From: Prostheceraeus crozeri
Taxonomy: Eukaryota > Platyhelminthes > Polycladida > Euryleptidae
Assembly (NCBI GenBank): GCA_907163375.1
Contig: CAJQUW010014381.1
Location: 186,001-250,000, forward strand
Reading direction: 5' to 3'
Length of the DNA: 64,000 bases
A program made the position numbers and the translations under genes. Under the pieces are notes generated by a model. The model made no database searches. It was given only the letters and a program-made list of their open reading frames with translations, and had not been told where the DNA came from. Below are positions 55,456 through 64,000 of the stretch, one piece after another; position 1 is the stretch's first letter; every line of letters begins with the position of its first letter.

Positions 55456-56373
55456 GTTGATTATGCCCTATTCACACTGGTCGACGAAGATTTTTCGCAG
55501 TAGACTGAGTGAATTCTTTGCGAAGGTTGGTTTATCATTTCAGTGGTCGCAGTCAATTGAATGCGTGAAACCACTCATTCAATGTGAATGGTGTCGACGA
55601 CTGCAGCCGATGTGTTCACTCCGTGAATTTACTGCAACCACTCTGTCGTCTGCGAGAATTTACTGCGACGACTGCGAGCATTTACTGCGGTAACTAATTG
55701 CATCTATGAACAAGTGTTGAAATCATTGGTTGAAAACATTGGAACTCATCAGTATACAACAGATAGCATAATATCGAGCGTCTCAAATTCTTGACAGCAT
55801 GAAAAGAAACAAGGCGATTGCCAGTATCTTGTTATTCGATCAATTAGAAAAGGATGAGACGCAAAAAGCGTCGATTTTGGATGAGACCAGCCATCGCCAA
55901 TAGAGACTATCATATCGCTTACCTCCTTCAAATTTGGACACCACCCACTTCCATGCATTTTCTTTTTTGGTCAAATTTCGGTAATCTTTTGTTGTGTTAT
56001 CATAGATCAGGGGGTTGTTCTCAATCGCTTCGATTAATTCGCCGTCTTCCATTCTTGCCTTTCTTGACTTCCACTGATTTGACTGCGACGCAAATGAACT
56101 ATTTCATTCTTGCCGCAGTGATAGAAAACACGCATGCCCCTCATTTCACATGAAGTTCGCAATGAATCATTCACACCTGCATGCGTGTATTAGCGATACC
56201 ATTCACACCTACGCAGTCAACTTCTCCTCCGCAGTCAAATTCAAGACTGACTGAGTGGTTTCTCGCAGTGATCGCAGTGGTTCTTCGCAGTCGACTGCTA
56301 AAGCATTCACATCAAATGATGTCTTCGCAGTGTTCGACAACAGGAGTTCGCAGTCAGTGAGAATCAGGCCTTA
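55456..56373. repeat. Possible MITE-like element rich in tcgcagt motifs
   Basis: The left end (ttatgccctattcacactg at 55456) and the complement of the right end (taaggcctgattctcactg, ending ~56373) are similar, with TTA on both sides. Many copies of cgcagt/actgcga and cattcacac occur throughout. PIF/Harbinger-like MITEs have such ends and 3-bp duplications. The match is imperfect. Confidence 0.35.
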
Positions 56374-58800
56374 GTCTGCTGTGGTGTATTCCATCAAAGG
56401 CCTCGGATAGATCGATGCTCGTTAGACGAACGGCGACGGTGGAAGTCTAGTAATCCCATTGCAAAAGAAAGGACAAATGTGCAGCGATGAGTCATCGCTG
56501 CTGACTCATCGCTACTGAGTCCCCCCCCTCTGGGGAGAGGAAGGGAGTTCGCCAAGCATGTGATGGAAAAGATCGGACCGAGAGGAGGAAACCGTCCCCC
56601 CCCTCCTGTGAAGTTGTTAGGTGTTCGACGTTCACGTCTCCTGTCGTGTTAATGCTGGTTTTGGACGTTTTGGGATAAGAAAGGGGTTGTTTCGGGGTGA
56701 AGGAGTGTTCGGATGGACAAACCGAGGCCAGATTCGGATTCTACGTGAAATTTTGAGCGAGGAAGGTGGTTTCCAGCTCAATCTGAGAGGAATAGTGCTG
56801 ACCCCCCCCCCCTCCTGTCAGACTTCCAACTTTGGTGGAGTGATCGTAGAGAGTCGTGCCGTAGCTCATGTGAAAGCTCAGACTGAGTCAAATTGAGTGG
56901 AAAGCATCGTTTGTCCAAGTCTTTCTTGATTTAGAGTGGAGAGTGGCTTTAAGATGTCAGGAATCTCCAAAAAACGATAGAGTTAGAATGGGCAGGTTTT
57001 GGACGTTTTGGGATGAGAAAGGTCATATTTCAGGGTGAAAGAGTGTTCGGATGGACAAGCCAAGGCCAGATTCGGACTCTACATGACATGCAACATCGGC
57101 AGGGTGATTTTCAAGTCAATCGGAGAGAAAAAGTTCTGACTACCCCCCTCTGGACAGTGACTTCAATCTTGGCTTGTAGGGATCGTAGAAAGTCGTGCGA
57201 TAGCTCGTTTGAAAGCTAAGAGTGAGACAAATTCACTGGACGAAACGGCTTGTCTCTACGTTCCTTCGTTTAGGTTTGAGAGCGAAATGTTGATTTTTGG
57301 AAAATCGCGGCATCGTATAAGAAATCTGAGACCAGATTTGGAATCCTCGTTTATTTTACACCCGCATAGATGGGTTTTGAGGGTTGTGGGAGTGAAATAA
57401 AATTTTCGAACTTTTTATGTATCGAATTTTTTGATTTTTGGCGGTGAATAGCTGAGGATTGGAAGTGAGTAAAGACGTCGGGTGTCTTTTAGTGGAAACA
57501 CCGCACTTTTTTCTCTAGGATCCTACATATTCAGATCTGTGGAAGGCTTCGTTTCGAAATGAGAGCTTGACTAAAATCGAATTTTTACGCATTTTCTATG
57601 ATTTTGGATACTTTGAATAAATTTTTTCAACTCGGCTTCTGGTGATTGGAGAAAGTTGAGTGATGGCTTAAATGAAACGTGAGAGCCAGAAAACGTGACT
57701 GTCAAAATTTGAAGACAATCGGAGCTCTAGAACCAGAGACAGAAGCGTTTAAAGTTTGGAAAAGAGAACAAAGGCTACATCAGCTGATGATGTACGAATC
57801 TTATATAAGCTGGGAACCGAATGAGAAATCTCATTAAGACGAAAGATTGTCAGAGATAGGTCGTCTCTCCGGAACTCTGATGATAGCATCGGAAATTCTT
57901 AAATCGGAAACCGACTTAGGAAATTTCGTTGCTGATATCAGCTAAGGTGTCAGACTTATAGGTTAGCCATATGGTTTGTGATCACTTTGATCAAATAGGT
58001 CAAATACTTATAAACGGTGTATCTTCGGTTCTAGTGCTCCGATGGAGTTGATTCGAATTGCATGTGATAGCTATTGATCAAACCTATATTTACAGACTAC
58101 TTATAAAATTGTATAAGTACTGCTAAAAAGTTGAAAAATTTAAATTCGTTATTTTTGGAGGGTTTCTGGGGTTTTCGACCCTGTTGAAGTCAATGAAGGC
58201 ATGTATACGTGTGTACGAGCAAGTCTTCTCATGTCTTTACATTATACAAGCAACTTTTCACTCAAAGCGTGCATGGTACGGAGAGTTTCGCTGTAATATT
58301 CCAATGACAGGGTTTTCCTTCGGGACGGCGGATGATGCCGTAGTGATAAGTGTGGCAAGGGAGTGTGTCATATTTTAGACCGAAACCTCTGGGGCAACTC
58401 ATGTTGGCCATTTGACACAGCAGTTCTCAACGTAGCACTTTGAACGCCAATCGGTTGAGTCTTAGCTATCTTGTCATGGGTGGCTACTAAACATCTCCAT
58501 TGCAAAACGCTTGTGAATCACGGCTTGCTATCCCTCTCCAGGGCTTGCTATCAAGCTGATCAAAGCAACGACTTGGGATGTTTCCTCCTGTAAATAACTC
58601 CACCGGTTTTCATGTCAAAATCGGGGCCCGGATACCAACACAGTGATATGACGCACGCTCTGTCCGCGAGAGGTTGGATTTGTGGGTCGAGGCCTTGGAG
58701 CTGGGATAAGATCCCATCTGAGTAATGCCTGTAACGGATTCAAGAGATTAACACCTAAAGGGTTGCTGGCTTGCTATAAGGCCGATTAAATGGCCAGTCT
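56374..58800. other. Non-coding region with a diverged ~345-bp tandem repeat
   Basis: Segments starting ggttttggacgttttggga at 56653 and 56995 are two diverged copies that share aaagagtgttcggatggacaa and a following C-run; a weaker third copy begins near 57270. No coding potential seen on either strand beyond chance frames. Confidence 0.55.
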
Positions 58801-58804
58801 TGGT

Positions 58805-59061
58805 CGAAGGAGAGCGCCTCTTGTCATCAATCGTTTGCCTTTGTGATAGCACTGGGCAACAGTTGTAGGAGAATGCCTCTTGTCATCAATCGTTTGCCCT
58901 TGTGATAGAATTGGGCAACAGTTGTAGGAGCTGGTAACTCGCCTCTTGACGTCAATAGTTTGCCTTTGTGATAGCACTGGGCAACAGTCATAGGAGTTGG
59001 TAACTCACCTCTTGACGTCAATAATTTGTCTTTGTGATAGCACTGGGCAACAGACGTAGCA
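58805..59061 (+). repeat. Minisatellite, four units of ~57-66 bp
   Basis: Units share gcctcttg-c-tcaat-gtttgcc-ttgtgatag-a-tgggcaacag and repeat four times. The shorter first units lack the ggtaactc insert of the last two. It lies about 600 bp before the first Polinton 2 gene and could belong to that element's terminal repeat; the other end is outside the window. Confidence 0.85.
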
Positions 59062-59643
59062 GTCTTTGTGCTACAAGGCGTTAACGACGGATTACAAAGG
59101 AAAGCCTCGTTGTCAAGTCAAAATTTAGAAAGACTGAATCATGGCTTTGTGTTGGAAGGGTACATAAACCGTTGCATCTCTTTCATATTCATTTCAGTCG
59201 GATCAAACGCCCAACACAATCATAAGCTCGCCTCAAAAACCGCGCATAAAGACAAGAAACTTATGGGAGGAGTTTGATCGATCTGAGAGCGCTGAGATGT
59301 GCCTTCAATCCCTTAGAAGGATCGGTTCCTCGGAGCAGGTGCAAAGCTCTTATACCAGTGCGGTTCAGGTGGAGCCTGATGCTTATCTGGTAGAGAGGTT
59401 GAAAATAGCTCTCAGCGGCATCGGCCAGTCCCGCCCAAGTTAGATGGTTGTCTTTTTTATAAACATTAGATTATCTTTCATACATACAACACATTCTTTC
59501 ATCACCTTCGTCGGGAATGTCCCATGAGCCCTCTTAAGGGCTACCTTCTAATGCAGCCAAAGCGGTTATGTGTTCTACATGCTATGTACCCTTGGAAACT
59601 ATATTATGTCCCATCTGTGATCAAGAAATAATTTCAACAGTCA
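59062..59643. other. Region before Polinton 2 genes
   Basis: No gene recognised. The left end of Polinton 2 must lie here or further left, but without its right TIR the boundary cannot be placed. Confidence 0.4.
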
Positions 59644-60012
59644 ATGTATATAAATGACAAGGTTTTGATGCAATCCTTATTGATTTTAGAACAGTCATCT
59701 ATAACCATGACACCGCTGCATCACCATCTCATTGAAAAGAGAAAGCATGATTATACAAGGCAGTGGATTATTGTGTTGGAAAAACTATTATCATCCAGTG
59801 ATTGTAGAGAGATGATACATCGTTTGAGTAATGCTATCATCATTCACGCAAACTGTGAAGATGTTGACTATATGTTATCTTATAATTGTAAACCAAAGCA
59901 GTTTACGAATACAAATTCATCACTGATACATCATGGTCTTTCATTACCTTGCTTGGAGCCATGTATTCTACACGTTGCTTATGGGAAACTTTTTCCACTT
60001 AAGCACAATTGA
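59644..60012 (+). CDS. Hypothetical protein, 122 residues (Polinton 2)
   Basis: Starts at an ATG, soluble-looking, with several His and Cys. It overlaps the start of the next gene by 80 bp in another frame. Family not recognised; may be an accessory gene. Confidence 0.45.
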   Translation: MYINDKVLMQSLLILEQSSITMTPLHHHLIEKRKHDYTRQWIIVLEKLLSSSDCREMIHRLSNAIIIHANCEDVDYMLSYNCKPKQFTNTNSSLIHHGLSLPCLEPCILHVAYGKLFPLKHN

Positions 60013-60292
60013 TGCAAAGGCATTAAACTTTACAAGCATCATCGTACAAACAGATTGTTCATGTATGGCTCATAACATATCAGCAAACGATACAGCTGAA
60101 CTGTTTCCATTGAACTATAGTATCTCACTTAATGATACATTACAGCTACCCACACATGTATCTGCTTCTGACTATCCCACTGGTACTGTGGCTGTTCTCA
60201 GTGTATTGCTTTTTACTAGTGCTGTACTCAATGTCTTCATCCATTTCATTGCGTTTACGTCGGTGATGTTTCGACGCTGCTGTCGTGTTTAA
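59933..60292 (+). CDS. Small predicted membrane glycoprotein (Polinton 2)
   Basis: 119 residues. A hydrophobic, signal-like N-terminus (about 1-28) is followed by a lumenal/outer part with five N-glycosylation sequons (NFT, NIS, NDT, NYS, NDT). Then comes a ~30-residue transmembrane segment (GTVAVLSVLLFTSAVLNVFI onward) and a short basic tail with two Cys (RRCCRV) that could be palmitoylated. The layout is that of a small type I membrane protein. Such a protein next to virion genes suggests envelope or host-membrane function; no homologue recognised. Confidence 0.55.
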   Translation: MVFHYLAWSHVFYTLLMGNFFHLSTIDAKALNFTSIIVQTDCSCMAHNISANDTAELFPLNYSISLNDTLQLPTHVSASDYPTGTVAVLSVLLFTSAVLNVFIHFIAFTSVMFRRCCRV

Positions 60293-60323
60293 GCAAAGAA
60301 CACTCTAAGATCCACTTGTAAAA

Positions 60324-60725
60324 ATGGCTAGACGTCGTTCATCTCACCGTTCGCGCAGACAAATGTGTCAATCAAATGCAAACAAAAAATTCTGTCTCAC
60401 TCTTCGTCGCTTATTAAAATTAAAACCATCTCATCGATGTGAGGCAATGAAGCTGGCAAACAATGCCTTCATTCGTAAAATGTGCTCGGAAACACGAAAA
60501 GTGCGTTATATGACATTAAATAGCAAAAAGGCCAATGCAATTGCCAGGCATGGTAAAGTTCTTCGCACCTTGAGCAATCCAAAAACATCAATTCTTGCAA
60601 AGCGCAAACTATTAGCACAGCGCGGTGGCTTCTTAACACTTTTACCGCCTATTATCATGGCAGCTGCCGGTCCTGCTTTGGGAGGATTAGCTGGTGCTCT
60701 CGCGAATAAAGCCATTAATGGATAG
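60324..60725 (+). CDS. Basic virion protein with C-terminal hydrophobic segment (Polinton family)
   Basis: 133 residues, ATG in a GTAAAAATG context. Arg-rich start (MARRRSSHRSRR), helical Lys/Arg-rich middle, then the pattern LLAQRGGF followed by a Gly/Ala/Leu hydrophobic tail (LTLLPPIIMAAAGPALGG onward). The RGGF-plus-hydrophobic-tail layout is common in Polinton and adintovirus genomes, where such proteins are thought to be DNA-associated or membrane-active virion components. Role inferred. Confidence 0.7.
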   Translation: MARRRSSHRSRRQMCQSNANKKFCLTLRRLLKLKPSHRCEAMKLANNAFIRKMCSETRKVRYMTLNSKKANAIARHGKVLRTLSNPKTSILAKRKLLAQRGGFLTLLPPIIMAAAGPALGGLAGALANKAING

Positions 60726-60764
60726 ATACTAAGTTAAATGGTATGACTTTTAATCAAAATAAAC

Positions 60765-61382
60765 ATGGATTTCCGTTTACGCTGTAATCGCACTGTGTGT
60801 ATCGTAGGACCGTCTCATAGTGGGAAGACACATTTAACACTGCAATTGTTGGAGCGTCGTAATGAGATTTTTGACTGCATACCGAATCGTGTTGTTTGGT
60901 GCCATGGAATTTATCAACACAACTTACATCGTGAATTGGTTGGTAAGGGTTATTTGGTTCAACCGGGGATTATCAGCACTGCTGATATTCAACCCTATGA
61001 TATTATCATTCTTGATGATTTACTTAATGAGAGTAAGAACTCACAAGAAGTGACTGCTATGTTTACCAAGGCTGCTCATCACAAACCATGCTTTTTCATT
61101 TTTATTATGCAAAATCTTTTTCCAAGTGGAAAGGAATCACGGACTCGAAGTCTAAACACACATTACTACATCTTCAAAAATCCTCGCGATAAAAGTCAAG
61201 TTGAATTCCTATCTCGACAAGTTCTTCCACGCAAGTCAAAAGCCTTAATTGAAGTATTTGAGGCTGCTACGGAAAAACCCTATAATTATTTATTTTTGGA
61301 CTTTACCCAGGAGTGTCCTCAGGATTATCGCTTACGATGTGATCTCTTTGAGAAACCCATGATCATATATAAATTGTTATGA
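60765..61382 (+). CDS. Genome packaging ATPase (Polinton 2, A32/FtsK-HerA type)
   Basis: 205 residues, intact. Walker A is GPSHSGKT (residues ~15-22), Walker B is YDIIILDDLL (~81-90) and a sensor-like FIFIMQNLF lies at ~115-123. It is shorter than the Polinton 1 enzyme and only distantly similar. The stop overlaps the next start (ATGA at 61379-61382), which suggests coupled expression. Confidence 0.87.
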   Translation: MDFRLRCNRTVCIVGPSHSGKTHLTLQLLERRNEIFDCIPNRVVWCHGIYQHNLHRELVGKGYLVQPGIISTADIQPYDIIILDDLLNESKNSQEVTAMFTKAAHHKPCFFIFIMQNLFPSGKESRTRSLNTHYYIFKNPRDKSQVEFLSRQVLPRKSKALIEVFEAATEKPYNYLFLDFTQECPQDYRLRCDLFEKPMIIYKLL

Positions 61383-62025
61383 GTGGTTTTCAACGCATGA
61401 TTGCTATTCTACAAGAAGAATATATACATCTGACTACAATGCAGAGTGTTCAACAACCTTGGGCAAATCAAATATCACAACTTAATCAGCAATATGAACA
61501 AGAAGCTGTACAAAGTAAAAATCCATATGATCGTATGATAAAGCAGAGTTCTACCTTAGAAGAAATTAAAAACAATTGAAAGAAAAAATTCGTAATGATC
61601 TTTCGCTTGGTTCACCCAAAACCTATCGCAATCGCGCACTGAGCTTATATCGAAGTCTCGAACCCAACTTGAAAATCACTCAACGATGTGAAGTGGTAGG
61701 TGATGATGGTGGAGTCATTAAAGACTCAAGAGTGGAAGATTTAATTAATCATGCTGTTCGTGATCGTCGTCGTCACTTTGCACCTACAGGATGGGAGTTC
61801 TTTTTAAAAAGTATGAAGAAATTCAATGTTCCAAAGGCAATTCTTAGTCGTGATACCTTGGAGAAAATGGAAAATGATACTACACCTAGGAAGAGAAAGT
61901 TGCAAAGTGTAGAGAGCCCTAAAAAGAGAATCAAGCAAACTTTGAAAACACCCGAGAAGTTGCCGAAGCGTATATCAAAACCTTCAACACGCTACCCATC
62001 ATTTGATTTTATCACAGACTTCTAA
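61379..62025 (+). pseudogene. Conserved Polinton protein, one frameshift
   Basis: The ATG-led frame 61379-61579 (coiled-coil, Gln-rich) stops at TGA 61577-61579, while the overlapping frame from 61576 has no ATG for over 90 codons. So these are two halves of one gene broken near 61575. The second half has SPKTYRNRALSLYRSLEPN, EDLINHAVRDRRRHFAPTGWEFF and NVPKAILS, a pattern I associate with an uncharacterised protein of animal Polintons, then a Lys/Arg-rich nuclear-type tail. Alternatively the overlap is a programmed shift. Confidence 0.68.
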
Positions 62026-62026
62026 T

Positions 62027-62173
62027 ATGAAGAAGCTATGTTGCATCCCATGTTCACAGTTGCCAAAAATTCATGTGTCATTGAACTGCTTAAGTACATG
62101 TTGCAAAAGTGATTCATACAAGACGGTTCAAAAAAAAGCAAAAGCAGGTCTCAAACACAAACGCAAACCCTAG
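62027..62173 (+). CDS. Small Cys-rich basic protein (Polinton 2)
   Basis: 48 residues from an ATG one base after the preceding stop. Cys at positions 5, 6, 9, 21, 25 and 26, and a Lys-rich C-terminus (KKAKAGLKHKRKP). The short spacing fits a real gene in the tightly packed element. Function unknown; the Cys pairs could bind metal. Confidence 0.5.
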   Translation: MKKLCCIPCSQLPKIHVSLNCLSTCCKSDSYKTVQKKAKAGLKHKRKP

Positions 62174-62226
62174 AGGAGAAAAAGACCGTTACTTTGAGGC
62201 AAATAAGCGATCCCTCTTAATAGACG

Positions 62227-63203
62227 ATGGATAAACATCTGAAATCAATTTACTATAACCCAAAGCATTATGCAGGTTATGCTTCAGTGAAAAAGTTGTC
62301 ACAAGCAAGTGGTTATTCACAGAAACAAATGAAGAGATGGTTAAAAGCTCAACCTGCATATACATTGCACACACAAGCTCGAAAACGTTATCCTACCCGT
62401 TCTTATATCGTTCATGATATTGATGAACAATGTCAAGCAGATTTGGCTGATGTTTCTTTATTAGCTAAAAAGAATAAAGGCTATCGCTTTCCCCTAATTG
62501 TCATTGACTTATTTTCCCGTTATGCTTGGGTTCATCCACTCAAGACAAAACGTGGTGAAGAAGTGGCCGAGGCTTTTCAAAATATTTTCAGTGAAGGACG
62601 CATTCCCACACGTATTCAGACTGATCAAGGGAAAGAGTTTGAAAACAGACATGTGCGTGCTTTATTTCGCGAACTGTTTAGTGTGAAAAGTGCATACAAG
62701 GCTGCAGTGGTCGAACGCTTTAATCGTACACTGAAAACTCGTCTATGGCGCTATTTCACTGCATAGTAACGCAAAAGTGGACGGATGTATTACAAGATAC
62801 TGTACACGCTTACAATCATTCTGTTCATCGCATGATTGGTCACAAACCTGCTGACATAACTCCAGACATGGTGGATACAATCCGTGAAATCAATGCCAAA
62901 CGCAAGCAACCATCACAAGGTAAACGTGACTTTCAGATTGGTGACATAGTTCGCATTTCCAAGGTAAAAAGCGTGTTTGTTAAAGGTTATCTTCCCAATT
63001 GGACAGAAGAAATATTTACTGTCTCTGAGGTTAACAAGAAATTCAAGCCCACTACCTACAAGCTTCGTGATTATCATGGTGAAGAATTTGAAGGGAGTTT
63101 TTATCGTCATGAGATAACGCCCATCACCAAAGAAGATGATGACTACATGGTTGAAAAGATACTTCGTCACCAAATACGACAAGGGGAAAGTGGAGCCTGG
63201 TGA
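62227..63203 (+). pseudogene. Retroviral-type integrase (Polinton 2 INT), one frameshift
   Basis: Part one (62227-62766) has a helix-turn-helix-like N-terminus (KKLSQASGYSQKQMKRWL) and catalytic residues in QADLADV (D), IQTDQGKEFE (D) and VVERFNRT (E). A frame change at ~62750-62765 leads to part two (from ~62766 to 63203). That part has the end of the core (YNHSVHRMIGHKPADIT) and a chromodomain-like tail (IGDIVRISKVKSVFVKGYL, YKLRDYHGEEFEGSFYRHEI). There is no phospholipase domain here, unlike Polinton 1. Confidence 0.88.
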
Positions 63204-63322
63204 AATGGGTTGGCTATCCACATTCAATGAACAGTTGGATTCGTCATTGACCTATATCGTGTTAGTCAACGTTCCTAAGCAAAGTAATGAATTGTGTAAA
63301 TATAAATATATAAAAAATACCT

Positions 63323-63710
63323 ATGGATCAAACTGCTATGTTTTATTCTGCTCCCTCCTATGCTAGTCATGGAGCTGGCTTTCCCGTTTATGCTGGATCG
63401 AGACGTCAAAAAGGGGTAGTCTATTGGGTGCTGTCAAAGGTATGATGCTCCCCACTTTCTCAAATGTGGGAAAATCAGCTTTAAAGGAGTTGTAGGATTA
63501 GCAGCAGATGTAGCAAGTGATGCACTTTCAGGAAGATTGCCGATTCGTGAATCGTTAAAGCGTCATGGAATACAGCGTTTGAAGAATGTCGGTAAGGCTG
63601 GTATCAGGTCTGTCATCAGTCATATCAATCCACTCTCTACTTCAGGCAAACGTAAGCGAAGAGCATCCCGTATACCTCCAACCAAACGCAGACGACGTGG
63701 ACTGTTTTAA
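63323..63710 (+). pseudogene. Minor capsid protein of Polinton type, two frameshifts
   Basis: The ATG at 63323 gives MDQTAMFYSAPSY and AGSRRQKG. The frame breaks in the G4 run (63413-63416) and again near 63478-63490. Later frames read LLGAVKGMM, then GLAADVASDALSGR, ESLKRHGIQRLKN, and a very basic end (KRKRRASRIPP, KRRRRGLF) with a stop at 63708-63710. The layout of RRQ-G start, Gly/Ala amphipathic middle and Arg-rich tail is that of small Polinton minor capsid proteins, comparable in role to adenovirus pVI or pX. Confidence 0.7.
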
Positions 63711-63712
63711 AT

Positions 63713-64000
63713 ATGGAATGTAAAAACTCATCCCTTTGCTTATTTGATAGAACACCTATAAAGACGGATATCATTAGAAATTATGTATCCATTCTCAATC
63801 CGCAGACAAGTATCGATTCCGGTAGTGTCATTGAGTTTTTAATACCAGGGAATGCTGCTGAGTACATCGCTGTAAATGACATCAATCTACATGTTAAGTT
63901 TAAGATAGTAAATAAGGACGGTACAAACCTGGACGACAAGGACAAAGTAGCCGTGAATAACTTGGCAATAGCGACGCTCTTCAAGGATATATCATTGACC
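63713..64000 (+). CDS. Capsid protein, F54H12.2-like, partial (Polinton 2)
   Basis: The ATG at 63713 opens two bases after the preceding stop, and the frame is open to the window end (96 codons). Motifs LFDRTPIKTDI, NPQTSIDSGSVIEFLIPG, DINLHVKFKIVNKDGTNLD and VNNLAIATLFKDI match the N-terminus of the Polinton capsid family typified by C. elegans F54H12.2, which is expected to form a double jelly-roll. It is truncated by the window edge. Confidence 0.72.
   Translation, partial: MECKNSSLCLFDRTPIKTDIIRNYVSILNPQTSIDSGSVIEFLIPGNAAEYIAVNDINLHVKFKIVNKDGTNLDDKDKVAVNNLAIATLFKDISLT

Larger units (their letters stand above)
59644..64000 (+). mobile_element. Polinton 2 (Maverick/adintovirus-like), left part
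   Basis: All genes face right: a membrane glycoprotein, a basic virion protein, packaging ATPase, a conserved unknown, integrase, minor capsid protein and capsid protein, in tight spacing. The set is unlike Polinton 1 in order, composition (less A/T-rich) and sequence. It runs off the window; PolB and protease are not seen and may lie beyond. Confidence 0.9.

Noticed and set aside
1-64000. tRNA or rRNA genes
   Set aside because: Scanned by eye for cloverleaf-type A/B boxes and conserved rRNA segments; none convincing.

Overview
The window is invertebrate-animal nuclear DNA made almost entirely of transposable elements, many inserted into each other. The evidence is the mix of families present: BEL/Pao and Ty3-type LTR retrotransposons, APE-type and CR1-like LINEs, a Penelope-like element, hAT, piggyBac, THAP-type DNA transposon pieces and two Polinton/Maverick (adintovirus-like) elements. 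I see no intact host gene, no rRNA or tRNA, and nothing bacterial. The phylum cannot be fixed from this sequence.

Layout. 1-12268: tandem array of a ~1.48 kb fragment of a BEL/Pao gag-pol region, eight full units plus a partial one, running straight into the decayed RNase H/integrase end of the same element (to ~14430) and a possible 3' LTR. 14.4-17.07 kb: intergenic sequence with a THAP-domain pseudogene. 17080-46884: one hAT transposon, defined by 14-bp terminal inverted repeats and a perfect 8-bp target duplication (GTCGAGGC), swollen to 29.8 kb by nested insertions: a LINE fragment that is itself split by a complete Polinton (18018-35878, near-identical TIRs, 6-bp duplication TACGTT), a piggyBac copy (38184-41385, TTAA on both sides), the hAT's own reduced transposase (42389-42814) and a second LINE (~43.1-46.6 kb). 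47.1-50.9 kb: Penelope-like element with an inverted partial copy, its reverse transcriptase split by a 1.1-kb insertion. 51.57-53.9 kb: Ty3-type pol remnant. 54.8-55.4 kb: CR1-like LINE fragment. 55.4-59.6 kb: non-coding repeats. 59.6-64 kb: left part of a second, unrelated Polinton running off the window.

Polinton 1 is the most informative object. It encodes an adenain-type protease, a phospholipase A2-integrase fusion, small membrane-active virion proteins, a probable major capsid protein, a coiled-coil fibre-like protein, protein-primed PolB, a packaging ATPase and a probable penton: a near-complete virus-like kit. Capsid, fibre, ATPase and penton frames are open; PolB, integrase, protease and two small genes carry a few stops or frameshifts. 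Two uniform signals frame its genes. Nearly every start codon sits directly on a T-(A/T)-AAAA-ATG run, and most gene ends sit in trains of short GC-rich hairpins with mostly three-base loops (GAA/TTC/AAA/GTA), often with the stop codon inside a hairpin. Together they look like a virus-style start and end code for transcription, although the element has no RNA polymerase.

Polinton 2 reads on the + strand: a small predicted glycoprotein, a basic virion protein, packaging ATPase, a conserved frameshifted protein, a small Cys-rich protein, a frameshifted integrase, a frameshifted minor capsid protein and the start of a capsid gene cut by the window end.
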